In this document: positions 32,689 through 40,797 of the stretch, piece after piece
Layout of the letters: every line of letters starts with the position of its first letter
Numbering within the stretch: the stretch's first letter is position 1
Source: Nocardiopsis_B sediminis
GTDB lineage: Bacteria; Actinomycetota; Actinomycetes; Streptosporangiales; Streptosporangiaceae
Length of the DNA: 64,000 bases
Direction: 5' to 3'
Assembly (NCBI RefSeq): GCF_042650565.1
Contig: NZ_JBHSBH010000012.1
Span: 310,001 to 374,000 of the forward strand
The notes under the pieces: model-generated
What the model saw: only the letters and a program-made list of their open reading frames with translations
Database searches by the model: none
Told to the model about the DNA's origin: nothing
Translations under genes and position numbers: made by a program

Positions 32689-34245
32689 GTGTTCTCTCGC
32701 ATGAGATCCGCACTGGCCGTCGATCCCCGCCACCTGGCGGCCCGGATCGCGCGCCTGCGCGAGGGCCGCGCCTGGCGGGTCGCGGTGGTGGCCGCCGTTG
32801 CGCTGCTGGGCGGATGGCTCGGCCTGGCACTGGGCGGCCAGGTGCTCACCCCCATCGGGCCGGCGGATGTCAGGCTCAGCGTGAGCCCGACCCTGCACGG
32901 CGAGACCGTCCTGGACGTGTCCCCGCTGGGCCGTCTCGCATTCGACACCCACCGTGCCCCGCTCCGGTTCGAGGCGGCGATCTCCGAGATCCGGCTGTCG
33001 GCGGCCGAGGAGATGTTCGAGAACCCCGAGGCCATCGACCTGATGGCCGACCGGATCGGAGCGGAGGTCCGCTCCGGGGTCATCCGCCTCTTCGCGCAGG
33101 CCGCCGTCGCCGCCGTGCTCGGGGCGGCCCTGATGGCGCTGGTGGTGTTCCGGAGCTGGCGGCGCGCGGGCTGGAGCGCGCTGACCGCCCTGCTCACCCT
33201 GGCCGCCGCCGGAGGCGTGACGGTGGCGACGTTCAACCCCGGCGCGATCGCCGAGCCCCGCTATTCGGGGCTGCTGGCCGGCGCGCCCCAGGTCGTCGGC
33301 AGCGCCGAGGACGTGATCAGCCGCTTCTCCGAGTACCGCGAGCAACTGGCCGGCCTGGTCGGCAACGTCTCACAGATCTACGAGGCGACGTCCGACCTTC
33401 CGGTCTACGACGACGACGGCTCGACGATCCGCGTGCTGCACGTCTCCGACATCCACCTCAACCCGGCGTCGTGGAACGTCATCCGGTCGCTCCAGGAGCA
33501 GTTCCGGGTGGACCTGATCGTTGATTCCGGCGACCTGACCGACCGCGGCAGCGCCGCCGAGGACGTGTTCGCCGACGACATCGCGCGCCTCGGCGTCCCC
33601 TATGTGTGGGTGCGCGGCAACCACGACTCCATGGGCACGCAGCGTGCCGTCGAGGCGCAGCCCAACGCGATCGTCCTCGACGGCGGGACCGCCGAGGTCG
33701 AGGGCATCACCTTCTACGGGGCGGGCGACCCCCGCTTCACCCCCGACCGGACCCGCGACGACCCCGACACCGCCGAGGTCGCCGCCCTCGGCGCGGAGCA
33801 GGCGGCCTCGCTCGACGACGCCGATCCGCCGGTCGACGTCGCCGTCCTGCACGACTCCGTCCAGGCCGGCGCGTTCAGCGGGCACACCCCTCTGGTGCTC
33901 ACCGGGCACGGGCACGAGCGGAGCACGGAGATCGACGGCGCCGGGACCCGCTTCATCGTGCAGGGCTCCACCGGCGGAGCCGGCCTGCGGGGGCTGGACG
34001 AGGACTCAGGCGGACCGACGCCCTACGAGGCGTCGGTGCTCTACTTCGACGCCGAGACCAAGCGGTTGCAGGCCTGGGACGACATCACGCTCGGCGGCCT
34101 GGGGCTGACATCGGCCCAGATCGAGCGGCACATCGAGCCGGAACCCGACCGCGACGTCACCCCGCCCACCGCCCCGCCGGGCACGCCCGCCACACCGGGA
34201 ACGGCGACCCCCGGCACGCCGACCGACGGCCCCTCGCCGCCGTGA
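32689..34245 (+). CDS. Membrane-anchored metallophosphoesterase
   Basis: A 518-residue protein with three membrane helices in the first 185 residues and a calcineurin-like phosphoesterase domain (about 245-470). The metal-binding signatures are DIHLN (Asp254, His256), GDLTD (281-285), GNHD (310-313), HD in VLHDS and GHGH near residue 405. A Pro/Thr-rich tail ends the protein. The domain should face outside if the N-terminus is cytoplasmic. GTG 32689 is used, and ATG 32701 is an alternative. Substrate unknown. Confidence 0.88.
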   Translation: MFSRMRSALAVDPRHLAARIARLREGRAWRVAVVAAVALLGGWLGLALGGQVLTPIGPADVRLSVSPTLHGETVLDVSPLGRLAFDTHRAPLRFEAAISEIRLSAAEEMFENPEAIDLMADRIGAEVRSGVIRLFAQAAVAAVLGAALMALVVFRSWRRAGWSALTALLTLAAAGGVTVATFNPGAIAEPRYSGLLAGAPQVVGSAEDVISRFSEYREQLAGLVGNVSQIYEATSDLPVYDDDGSTIRVLHVSDIHLNPASWNVIRSLQEQFRVDLIVDSGDLTDRGSAAEDVFADDIARLGVPYVWVRGNHDSMGTQRAVEAQPNAIVLDGGTAEVEGITFYGAGDPRFTPDRTRDDPDTAEVAALGAEQAASLDDADPPVDVAVLHDSVQAGAFSGHTPLVLTGHGHERSTEIDGAGTRFIVQGSTGGAGLRGLDEDSGGPTPYEASVLYFDAETKRLQAWDDITLGGLGLTSAQIERHIEPEPDRDVTPPTAPPGTPATPGTATPGTPTDGPSPP

Positions 34246-34278
34246 CCTCCCCGGGACCGGCGGGGCGGCCAAACCGCT

Positions 34279-34308
34279 TTGGCACTGTGGGGAAATCTCC
34301 CCTATGCT
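34279..34308 (+). promoter_or_regulatory. Promoter of the tRNA-Glu gene
   Basis: TTGGCA (34279-34284) and TATGCT (34303-34308), separated by 18 bases, lie 56 bases before tRNA-Glu. They are close to the sigma-70-type consensus and placed as expected for a stable-RNA promoter. Confidence 0.7.
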
Positions 34309-34364
34309 TGTGCCGTCCCCGACGGCATGACGAAGCGGGAAAAGGCGACTCGTTCGTCGTCGAG

Positions 34365-34437
34365 GCCCCCATCGTCTAGTGGCCTAGGACGCCGCCCTTT
34401 CAAGGCGGTAACGCCGGTTCGAATCCGGTTGGGGGTA
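34365..34437 (+). tRNA. tRNA-Glu (anticodon TTC)
   Basis: A 73-base cloverleaf with acceptor GCCCCCA (G1 pairing with U72), the anticodon loop CTTTCAA between CCGCC and GGCGG, and the T-arm GGTTCGAATCC. The CCA is not encoded. First gene of a three-tRNA cluster. Confidence 0.95.
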
Positions 34438-34549
34438 CGGCTCCGGTCCGAGTACTGTCGGCCATCTGGCAGAATGAGGCCCGGAGAACGGAGCGCGGAT
34501 CACCCGGAACCACCGGAAACCCCGCGCATCCCGTCCACAACAGAATCAT

Positions 34550-34624
34550 GGTCCTGTGGAGCAGCTAGGAGTGCTCGCCACCCTGTCAAGGTGGAGGCCG
34601 CGGGTTCAAATCCCGTCAGGACCG
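34550..34624 (+). tRNA. tRNA-Asp (anticodon GTC), copy 1
   Basis: A 75-base cloverleaf with acceptor GGTCCTG/CAGGACC, anticodon loop CTGTCAA between CCACC and GGTGG, and T-arm GGTTCAAATCC. The CCA is not encoded. An identical copy lies at 43654-43728, and the identity extends seven bases downstream. Confidence 0.95.
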
Positions 34625-34653
34625 CCCCTCATCACACCCACGGGTGTGCCCGG

Positions 34654-34727
34654 GGCCAGGTAGCTCAGTCGGTACGAGCGTCCGCCTGAAAAGCGGAAGG
34701 TCGGCGGTTCGACCCCGCCCCTGGCCA
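34654..34727 (+). tRNA. tRNA-Phe (anticodon GAA)
   Basis: A 74-base cloverleaf with acceptor GGCCAGG/CCTGGCC, anticodon loop CTGAAAA between TCCGC and GCGGA, and T-arm GGTTCGACCC. The CCA is not encoded. Its 3' half is the attachment site of the arsenic island. An identical 44-base copy lies at 39848-39891. Confidence 0.95.
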
Positions 34728-34728
34728 C
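34685..34728. repeat. attL of the arsenic island (tRNA-Phe 3' half)
   Basis: A 44-base segment from the anticodon loop to the base after the tRNA-Phe 3' end, identical to 39848-39891. Confidence 0.88.
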
Positions 34729-34806
34729 TTTCCACCTCTGTCCAGCGGAGACGCGTAGGCAAGTTCGCTTGCTAGCGTCGCCACAATGCTGGAACAGAGG
34801 AAAACT

Positions 34807-35497
34807 ATGGGATCCTCCCAGCGCGCTCCGCGCGCCCCCAAGAACCTCGATGCCGGGGTCCTCGGGGCTCACATCGCCTCCTTCGAACTCCACCTCCACG
34901 CGGAGAAGAAGTCCGACAAGACGGTCCGCACCTACCGTGAGGCCGCCCAGTGGATGGCCGCCGCTCATCTGCTCCCCGAGCCGACCATGGTGCCCGCCAC
35001 CGGTGGTGACGAGCCCGCCGGACTTGGCTGCGGCAAGGACGACTGGGCCGACGTCACCCGCGACGACATCCGCCGCTGGATCGTCTGGCTCCTCGACACC
35101 TACAGCGACTCCTACGCCAACAACCAGTTCCGCGCGCTCCAGCAGTTCTGGAAGTGGTGGGCGCAGGAGGAAGACCTCCCCAACCACGCGCGTGCGCGTC
35201 AAGCACAAGGAGGCCCGGCGTCCCCTGCTCTGGCTGGGCATCCGGAACCGGCCCCCGATGACGCCCAACGGGATCTATCAGATGGTGGCGCGTCGAGGTA
35301 AGGAGTGCGGCGTCGAGGTCCACCCGCACAAGTTCCGGCACAACTTCTCCCACGCCTGGCTGAACCGCAAGGGTTCGGAGGGAGACCTCAAGGAACTCAA
35401 CGGCTGGTCGTCCGACCAGATGTTGCGCCGCTACGGGCGGTCGGCCGCGGGAGCACGGGCTCGCCGCCACTACGACCAGATCATGGACGGCGCGTAG
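34807..35497 (+). pseudogene. Tyrosine recombinase (integrase), internal deletion and frameshift
   Basis: The first part (from ATG 34807) has a SAM-like core-binding domain (KSDKTVRTYREAAQWM ... NQFRALQQFWKWW). At about 35180-35190 the frame shifts and continues in another frame with the C-terminal catalytic part: HKEARRPLLWLGIRNR, HPHKFRHNFSHAWL (HxxR), LNGWSSD and a Tyr in MLRRYGRS. The total of 691 bases is not a multiple of three. The middle of the catalytic domain, including the first catalytic Arg region, is missing compared with related integrases as I remember them. It is adjacent to tRNA-Phe, so it is probably the gene that inserted the island, which is now immobile. Confidence 0.8.
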
Positions 35498-35579
35498 GTG
35501 GCAGGGCAGCTCGCGCCAGTCTGATTTGCGTTGCGCAGGCCCGGCGGGAGGACTCCGCCTCTCGCCGGGCCGGAAGCGC

Positions 35580-36029
35580 CTAGTTCGCCGCGCAGCAGCT
35601 CTTTTCGGGCGTCGCGGGGATGGAGTCGTCAACGGCGGTCGTTGGGGGCTTGCCCTTCTGGTCGCTGTCGCTCGTGACCACGTAGACCTCCCACGGCTCC
35701 CTGCCGGGGCCGTGGACCCACACCTTGTCCTGCACGGCGTAGCAGCAGGAGGTGTCGTTCTCCTCGAACGTGGCCAATCCCGCCTCCTTGAGCCGGTCGG
35801 TGGCGGCGTCGACCTGAACGGTGCTATCCACCTCGACGCCGAGGTGGTCGAGGCGGGTGTCCTGGCCGGGCTCGCCTTCGATCAGCACGAGCTTCATCGG
35901 AGGCTCGGTGACGGCGAAGTTGGCGTATCCGGGGCGGCGCTTGGCGGGCTCGACGCCGAACAGCTTCGAGTAGAAGACGACGGATCCTTCCAGGTCGGCG
36001 ACGTTCAGGGCGAGTTGGACACGGGACAT
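35580..36029 (-). CDS. ArsI/CadI-family glyoxalase-fold protein (C-As lyase-like)
   Basis: A 149-residue VOC-fold protein (MSRVQLALNVADLEGSVVFY start) with the vicinal Cys95-Cys96 pair in NDTSCCYAVQDKVWV, His62 and Glu114 (EPWEVYVV), and a C-terminal CC. ArsI proteins cleave the carbon-arsenic bond of trivalent organoarsenicals. The close relative CadI is induced by metals. Position 5, a metal-ligand His in characterised ArsI, is Gln here as in mycobacterial CadI, so lyase activity is uncertain. It is divergent from arsR across a shared operator. Confidence 0.85.
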   Translation of the reverse strand: MSRVQLALNVADLEGSVVFYSKLFGVEPAKRRPGYANFAVTEPPMKLVLIEGEPGQDTRLDHLGVEVDSTVQVDAATDRLKEAGLATFEENDTSCCYAVQDKVWVHGPGREPWEVYVVTSDSDQKGKPPTTAVDDSIPATPEKSCCAAN

Positions 36030-36048
36030 CGGGGGTCTCCTCGATCCG

Positions 36049-36072
36049 TTGTATCGATGTTCGTCGATACAA
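36049..36072. promoter_or_regulatory. ArsR operator
   Basis: TTGTATCGA (36049-36057) and TCGATACAA (36064-36072) form a perfect 9-base inverted repeat with a 6-base spacer, between the divergent arsI-like and arsR genes. It is placed to repress both. Confidence 0.8.
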
Positions 36073-36109
36073 CGTTGCGCACTGGATCGAAGTTTGTCAA
36101 CATAGACGC

Positions 36110-36508
36110 ATGTCGAAACAAGAGATCGGGATGCCCGGTTCGGACGGCACGGTCCAAGGCTGCTGTCCGGGGCTGCTGACGGCGCCGCTGGATGAGGACC
36201 AGGCCGTTGAGCTGGCGCGGGTGTTCAAGGCGCTGGGCGATCCGGTGCGGCTGCGGCTGCTGTCGATGATCGCGTCCCGCGCCGGGGGTGAGGTGTGCGT
36301 GTGCGACCTGACGCCCGCCTTCGACCTGTCACAGCCGACCGTCTCCCACCACCTGAAGCTGCTGCGCGAGGCAGGGCTGATCGCCTCCGAGCGGCGCGGG
36401 ACGTGGGTGTACTACCGGCTGCTCCCGGAGATGACCGACCGCCTCGCCGGGATCCTGACCCGCCCCGCCGGGGCGCCGGTCGGCTCACCCGCCGGATCCC
36501 AGGCGTGA
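36110..36508 (+). CDS. arsR: ArsR-family arsenic-responsive repressor
   Basis: A 132-residue winged-helix repressor. The metal-binding pair is in the classic EVCVCDLT motif of helix 3, and the recognition helix is DLSQPTVSHHLKLLREAGL. An extra CC pair lies near the N-terminus (QGCCPGL). Arsenite binding would release the repressor from the inverted repeat upstream. The stop overlaps the GTG of the efflux gene by four bases, so regulator, pump and reductase form one operon. Confidence 0.93.
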   Translation: MSKQEIGMPGSDGTVQGCCPGLLTAPLDEDQAVELARVFKALGDPVRLRLLSMIASRAGGEVCVCDLTPAFDLSQPTVSHHLKLLREAGLIASERRGTWVYYRLLPEMTDRLAGILTRPAGAPVGSPAGSQA

Positions 36509-37587
36509 CCGCCCCGACGACACGGGCCGCTCCGGCGGTCACCGGGCGGCTGGGGACGCTGGACCGGTTCCTGACGGTGTGGATCCTGGTGGCCATGGCG
36601 GTCGGGCTGGCGCTGGGTCGGCTGGTCCCGGGGCTCGGTGAGCTGCTGGCAGGGGTCGGTGTCGCCGGGGTCTCGCTGCCGATCGCCCTGGGCCTGCTGG
36701 TGATGATGTACCCGGCGCTGGCCAAGGTCCGCTACGACCGGCTGGGGGCGGTCACCGGTGACCGGCGGCTGCTGGTGGCCTCCCTGGCCGTGAACTGGGT
36801 GGCCGGGCCGGCGGTGATGTTCGCGCTGGCGTGGCTGCTGCTGCCCGACCTGCCGGAGTACCGGACCGGGCTGATCATCGTGGGGCTGGCCCGCTGTATC
36901 GCCATGGTGATCATCTGGAACGACCTGGCGTGCGGCGACCGGGAGGCGGCGGCCGTGCTGGTCGCGCTGAACTCGCTGTTCCAGGTGGTGGCCTTCGCCC
37001 TGCTGGGCTGGTTCTACCTGGCGGTGCTGCCGGGCTGGCTCGGGTGGGAACAGGCCGCCCTGGACGTGTCGGTGGCCCAGATCGCCGGGTCGGTGCTGGT
37101 GTTCCTCGGTGTGCCGCTGCTGGCCGGATACCTCACCCGCCACTTCGGCGAGAAGGCACGCGGGCGCGCCTGGTACGAGACCCGGTTCCTGCCCCGTATC
37201 GGGCCGGTCGCGCTGTATGGTCTGCTGTTCACCATCGTGGTGCTCTTCGCCCTCCAAGGGGAGGCGATCACGTCACGGCCGCTGGACGTCGCCCGCATCG
37301 CCCTGCCCCTGCTGGCCTACTTCCTCATCATGTGGGCGGGCTCGCTGGCCCTGGGCCGGGCGCTGGGGATGGGCTACCCCCGGTCGGTGACGCTGGCGTT
37401 CACCGCAGCGGGCAACAACTTCGAACTCGCGATCGCGGTGGCCATCGCCACCTTCGGCGCGGCCTCCGGCCAAGCGCTGGCCGGGGTGGTGGGCCCGCTG
37501 ATCGAGGTCCCCGTGCTCATCGGCCTGGTGCATGTCGCACTGGCCGCCCGCCGCTTCTTCCCGGAAAGGCCCACTGCTGATGTCTGA
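36505..37587 (+). CDS. ACR3-family arsenite efflux permease
   Basis: A 360-residue, ten-helix permease starting at GTG 36505 inside the arsR stop (GTGA). The arsenite-coordinating cysteine lies in GLARCIAMVIIWNDLACGD (Cys131, with Cys143), the signature of ACR3, and AAGNNFELAIAVAIA occurs near the C-terminus. It expels As(III) using membrane potential. The product of ArsC is its substrate. It overlaps arsC by eight bases. Confidence 0.93.
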   Translation: MTAPTTRAAPAVTGRLGTLDRFLTVWILVAMAVGLALGRLVPGLGELLAGVGVAGVSLPIALGLLVMMYPALAKVRYDRLGAVTGDRRLLVASLAVNWVAGPAVMFALAWLLLPDLPEYRTGLIIVGLARCIAMVIIWNDLACGDREAAAVLVALNSLFQVVAFALLGWFYLAVLPGWLGWEQAALDVSVAQIAGSVLVFLGVPLLAGYLTRHFGEKARGRAWYETRFLPRIGPVALYGLLFTIVVLFALQGEAITSRPLDVARIALPLLAYFLIMWAGSLALGRALGMGYPRSVTLAFTAAGNNFELAIAVAIATFGAASGQALAGVVGPLIEVPVLIGLVHVALAARRFFPERPTADV

Positions 37588-37993
37588 GTCCATGCCGTCG
37601 GTGCTGTTCGTGTGCGTGCACAACGCAGGCCGCTCGCAGATGGCCGCCGCCTTCCTCACCCACCTGGTCGGCGACCGCGTCGAGGTACGCTCGGCGGGCT
37701 CGGCGCCGGCGGAGACGGTCAACCCCGCCGTCGTGGAAGCGATGGCCGAAGTCGGCATCGATCTCTCAGACGCGACGCCGAAGGTCCTGACCACGGAAGC
37801 CGTGCAGACGTCGGACGTGGTGATCACGATGGGATGCGGGGACGCCTGCCCGTTCTTCCCCGGCAAGCGCTACCTCGACTGGGAACTGCCCGACCCGGCC
37901 GGCAAGGGGGTGGAGGCCGTGCGCCCTATCCGCGACGAGATCCGCAGCCGGATCACCGCACTGGTGGCCGAACTCCTGCCGACGGCAAGGTAA
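37580..37993 (+). CDS. arsC: Arsenate reductase, LMW-phosphatase fold
   Basis: A 137-residue enzyme with the P-loop CVHNAGRS (Cys12-x5-Arg18) and the redox cysteines in MGCGDACPFFPG (Cys86, Cys90), followed by the WELPDP motif. This is the thioredoxin- or mycothiol-coupled ArsC class, which reduces arsenate to arsenite for export by the upstream pump. ATG 37580 overlaps the permease stop, giving tight coupling. Confidence 0.93.
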   Translation: MSESMPSVLFVCVHNAGRSQMAAAFLTHLVGDRVEVRSAGSAPAETVNPAVVEAMAEVGIDLSDATPKVLTTEAVQTSDVVITMGCGDACPFFPGKRYLDWELPDPAGKGVEAVRPIRDEIRSRITALVAELLPTAR

Positions 37994-38093
37994 GACCTCA
38001 TCCCGACCCGGGCCATCACTGTGGCGCGATCCGATCGACACCTTCAGATGGGGAGTAGACCGGTCCCCAAACACTCCCCGAACGGGCCGCCAG

Positions 38094-38213
38094 GTGAGTC
38101 GGTTGCACGACCGTGTCGCCGCGGTTCGCGATGCTCTCGTCTCCCGTAGCAGCACACCGGAAGTGCGGGAATTCGCCGAGCAGGCGGATGCCGAACTCGG
38201 CCTCGGGGTGTGA
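38094..38213 (+). CDS. Short frame or C-terminal remnant upstream of Nudix gene
   Basis: GTG 38094 opens a 39-residue frame that reads like the end of a larger helical protein (SRLHDRVAAVRDALVSRS, then TPEVREFAEQADAELGLGV). It stops 41 bases before the Nudix gene. Composition is protein-like, but there is no recognised domain. It could be a leader peptide or the 3' remnant of a gene truncated during island formation. Confidence 0.35.
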   Translation: MSRLHDRVAAVRDALVSRSSTPEVREFAEQADAELGLGV

Positions 38214-38254
38214 TCTCCTAGGGGCGATAGTGCCGTCCCCGAGGGAGCCGCTGC

Positions 38255-38794
38255 ATGCGCTGGACCGTCCACTCCGAGGAGCAGCTCTACCGAGACCGGT
38301 GGCTGGACATCCGCGTCGCCGATGTGGAGATCACCGGCGGGCGGCACCTGGAGCACCGCCTCATCCGGTCGGCGCCGGGCGCCGGCGCCGTCGTCATGGA
38401 CGACAAGGACCGGGTCCTGCTGGAGTGGCGGCACCGGTTCATCACCGGCACCTGGGGCTACGAGATCCCGATCGGCGGTATCCACGACGGCGAAGACCCC
38501 GCGGTCGCTGCCGCGCGCGAAGTCGAAGAGGAGACTGGGTGGCGCCCGGGTCCGCTCCGGCCGCTGATCTACGCCCAGCCATCCAGCGGCATCAGCGACA
38601 GCGAGCACCACATCTTCTTCGCCGACTCCGCCGAACACGTCGGCGCCCCGTCCGAGGACTGGGAAGCCGAGCGCATCGAGTGGGTCCCGCTCACGAGCGT
38701 GCCCGAGCTCGTGCGCAAGCGCGAACTGGTGTCCGGCACCTCCATGAACGCGCTGCTATACCTCGCCACCGCCGGACGGCCGTCCGCCGGGTAG
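38255..38794 (+). CDS. Nudix hydrolase
   Basis: A 179-residue protein with a full Nudix box (GGIHDGEDPAVAAAREVEEETGW, given here in pieces: GGIHDGE, then AAREVEEETGW; residues about 74-96). These enzymes cleave nucleoside diphosphates linked to another group. The flanking GTWGYEIPIGG resembles ADP-ribose/ADP-sugar pyrophosphatases. It sits in the arsenic island but need not be linked to arsenic. Substrate unknown. Confidence 0.85.
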   Translation: MRWTVHSEEQLYRDRWLDIRVADVEITGGRHLEHRLIRSAPGAGAVVMDDKDRVLLEWRHRFITGTWGYEIPIGGIHDGEDPAVAAAREVEEETGWRPGPLRPLIYAQPSSGISDSEHHIFFADSAEHVGAPSEDWEAERIEWVPLTSVPELVRKRELVSGTSMNALLYLATAGRPSAG

Positions 38795-39150
38795 GACCTT
38801 GCACCGCGCGTTGTGAGGGCGCTCTGCAATCGAAGTCAGGTTGTCCGCGGACAATGGAGTGGGCCCGAGGCTGCCTGATGACCTGTGCGCGCCTGATTCA
38901 GTTGGCAAAGCGCGCCTTCGCCTGAGCGTAGGCCTTGATTGTGCTGTAGGCGACGGCGGCTCGTGCTCGTCCATCAAACCGGCCCAGATCTCCTCTGCGG
39001 TGCGGGAGAAGCCACCCGGGTTGCTCGGCGGTTGTCTGAGGCCACATCCGATCCGGAGCGGTGCCCAGAACCGGACACGGCGAGGACAGGCCGCACACGA
39101 TAGGACCACCCTGGGGTCCGTAAGAGCGCAATCTCCGCGAGGTAAGAGAG
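38795..39150. other. Gene-poor segment of the arsenic island
   Basis: About 350 bases with short frames on both strands and no credible start signals. A leftward frame ending AYSTIKAYAQAKARFAN looks protein-like and may be the tail of a deleted gene, but I cannot support a call. Confidence 0.4.
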
Positions 39151-39564
39151 ATGAGGGTCTCCATGGGCGACCAGCCCACCCGGCCGACGCCGCCGAGGAT
39201 CAGGAATGCCCTGCTCGTGCTCGTAATCCAGGTGGTCTACAGTGTCGCCGTCGGATTGCTGATCCTGGCCGACATCGCCGTGCGTATCGATCATCACCAG
39301 GAGGTCGGTCTCGTGCCCGGCGTCCTGATAGGTATCTCCGTCATCCTGGCGGCCGCGCTGGCCCTTTGCGCAGTCTTCATGCGCAAGCGGTTCGACGATG
39401 CCAGGAGCGCCGTTTTCTTGGTGGAGAGCCTGGCCATACCGGCGGGGCTGGCCGTCCTACTGCTCACCGGTATGGGCTTGGGTGCACTGCCTGGGCTGAT
39501 GCTCCCCATCGCGGTCATGTTCTCGCTGAGAGGGGACGAAGCCGACCAGTGGTTTGACCGGTAG
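39151..39564 (+). CDS. Small four-helix membrane protein, unknown
   Basis: A 137-residue protein with four hydrophobic helices (about 20-45, 55-78, 90-110 and 112-128) and short charged ends (KRFDDARSA, GDEADQWFDR). ATG 39151 and ATG 39163 are both possible. No family is recognised. It is the last gene inside the right boundary of the tRNA-Phe island. Confidence 0.65.
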   Translation: MRVSMGDQPTRPTPPRIRNALLVLVIQVVYSVAVGLLILADIAVRIDHHQEVGLVPGVLIGISVILAAALALCAVFMRKRFDDARSAVFLVESLAIPAGLAVLLLTGMGLGALPGLMLPIAVMFSLRGDEADQWFDR

Positions 39565-39847
39565 TTCCGTGTGGTGCAGAACCGTGGCCGCCAGCGGGTG
39601 GGTGAAGAGAACAGGTTGGGGCTCAGAGTCCCACCCACTGGCCTACACGCGGTCGGCAAATAGGCATGCAGGTCCTCCTCACCGGCGGGGGACTCGCGGT
39701 CAACGTTCCGGCAACTGATCGACGAAATCATCAGGGTTGTAACGGCGGAAGCTCGTGGCTATCGTTCCATCCACATTCCGCCTATAGCGTTCCCGCTCGG
39801 ATGCGACGTGGAAAGACGCTGGTGGCTACACCGCTCAGGCTGTTAGA

Positions 39848-39891
39848 CCTGAAAAGCGGAAGGTCGGCGGTTCGACCCCGCCCCTGGCCAC
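39848..39891. repeat. attR of the arsenic island
   Basis: A perfect 44-base copy of the tRNA-Phe 3' half (34685-34728). Flanking bases differ on both sides, which fixes the crossover region. Confidence 0.88.
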
Positions 39892-39907
39892 ATCTGATTG
39901 CGAATGA

Positions 39908-39943
39908 AAGCCCCGTGACCTGCCTTGACAGGCCACGGGGCTT
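39908..39943 (+). terminator. Terminator hairpin beyond attR, probably the original tRNA-Phe terminator
   Basis: AAGCCCCGTG (39908-39917) pairs with CACGGGGCTT (39934-39943), with an inner CCTG/CAGG stem. It begins 17 bases after the tRNA-Phe 3' half copy, where a tRNA terminator would lie before the island inserted. Confidence 0.75.
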
Positions 39944-40034
39944 AGTCGTTCCCCGATACTCCGGTGGCGCTCAGCGGATGGCTGCGGCGAATATGCGTCC
40001 ACGTGGGGTCGCGGCGCGGGCCCACGTGGCGGGG

Positions 40035-40547
40035 TCAGGCGTCCTCGGGGGCGGCGCGGCGGGTGAGGCGTTCGTGGCGTTGGCGGGCGGCCTGGGCGGT
40101 GCCGAGGCCGAGGCCGAAGGCGATCTCGTGCCAGGTCATACCGCGGCCCTTGGCCATGTGCAGGAGGCCGGCCTCCATCTGGTCGAATTCGCCGCGCGCC
40201 CACGGCACCAGCGTGAGGGCGGCGGTGAGGTCGCTCCGGTCGACCGGGGGCTCGTCGTCCTCGGGCAGGGCGCTGCCCGCTGCGAGGTCGGCGATGCGGC
40301 GGACCGCGTCGAAGGGTTCCATGGGCATCCGGCGCTCGTCCCAGCGGGTGCGGTGGTCGCCGGTGGCGTGCCGTTCGGTGATGCGCATGAGCGCCTCGTA
40401 GCTGCGGAGGCGGCGCGCGTCCTGGGGGTCGGGCCGGGTGAAGGGATCGCTCTGCGAGTCGTTTCGCGGGTCGGTCTGCGGGTCGTCCTGCGAGGCGTTC
40501 TGCTCGTTCTGTGAGGCGTTCCGCTCGTTCTGCGGGTTCTCGGGCAT
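40035..40547 (-). CDS. Hypothetical HTH-like protein with Asn/Gln/Asp repeats
   Basis: A 170-residue protein. The first 45 residues are hydrophilic repeats (NERNASQNEQNASQDDPQTD, then SQSDP). The C-terminus (MTWHEIAFGLGLGTAQAARQ, then RHERL) resembles the HTH of actinobacterial proteins that begin 'WxEIAxxLG'. A DNA-binding role is possible. An AT-rich inverted repeat lies just upstream. Divergent from the cellulase gene. Confidence 0.6.
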   Translation of the reverse strand: MPENPQNERNASQNEQNASQDDPQTDPRNDSQSDPFTRPDPQDARRLRSYEALMRITERHATGDHRTRWDERRMPMEPFDAVRRIADLAAGSALPEDDEPPVDRSDLTAALTLVPWARGEFDQMEAGLLHMAKGRGMTWHEIAFGLGLGTAQAARQRHERLTRRAAPEDA

Positions 40548-40560
40548 GTCTCGATGATGG

Positions 40561-40611
40561 GTCTTGAACAGATCGTTGTCAACATAATGATGTGAACGCT
40601 CTGTTGAAGAC
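40561..40611. promoter_or_regulatory. Long inverted repeat in AT-rich promoter block
   Basis: GTCTTGAACAGA (40561-40572) and TCTGTTGAAGAC (40600-40611) are inverted copies with one mismatch pair and a 27-base AT-rich spacer. It lies 14 bases before the leftward HTH-like gene start and upstream of the cellulase gene. Probably an operator or promoter. Confidence 0.5.
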
Positions 40612-40713
40612 TACGGCGTGGAATGTCCTGGAACCCCCCTTTCGCGGGGCGGGGGAGTCGTTTACAGTCAGGGGCCGGTTACGAAGCGCGGTCAGCGGTG
40701 GGGTTCTGCGTAT

Positions 40714-40728
40714 TGGAAAGCGCTTACC
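40714..40728. promoter_or_regulatory. CelR/CebR-like operator upstream of cellulase
   Basis: TGGAAAGCGCTTACC is a near-palindrome centred on AGCGCT, like the TGGGAGCGCTCCCA box bound by LacI-type cellulose regulators (CelR, CebR) of actinomycetes. It lies 70 bases before the GH12 start. Confidence 0.6.
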
Positions 40729-40797
40729 TTGACCGCCGTGCCGCGCGGGTATCGACCGGCGACAACACGACCGACACGAGCAAGAAGAGGTGATCAC

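Larger units (their letters stand above)
34729..39847. mobile_element. Arsenic-resistance island integrated in tRNA-Phe
   Basis: The element is bounded by perfect 44-base direct repeats derived from tRNA-Phe. A tyrosine-recombinase gene lies next to the tRNA, facing inward, as in tRNA-borne integrative elements, but is broken. Cargo: an ArsI/CadI-like lyase, ArsR, an ACR3-type efflux pump, ArsC, a Nudix hydrolase and a small membrane protein. The strong hairpin just beyond the right repeat (39908-39943) is probably the original tRNA-Phe terminator, now displaced by about 5.2 kb. Confidence 0.85.
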
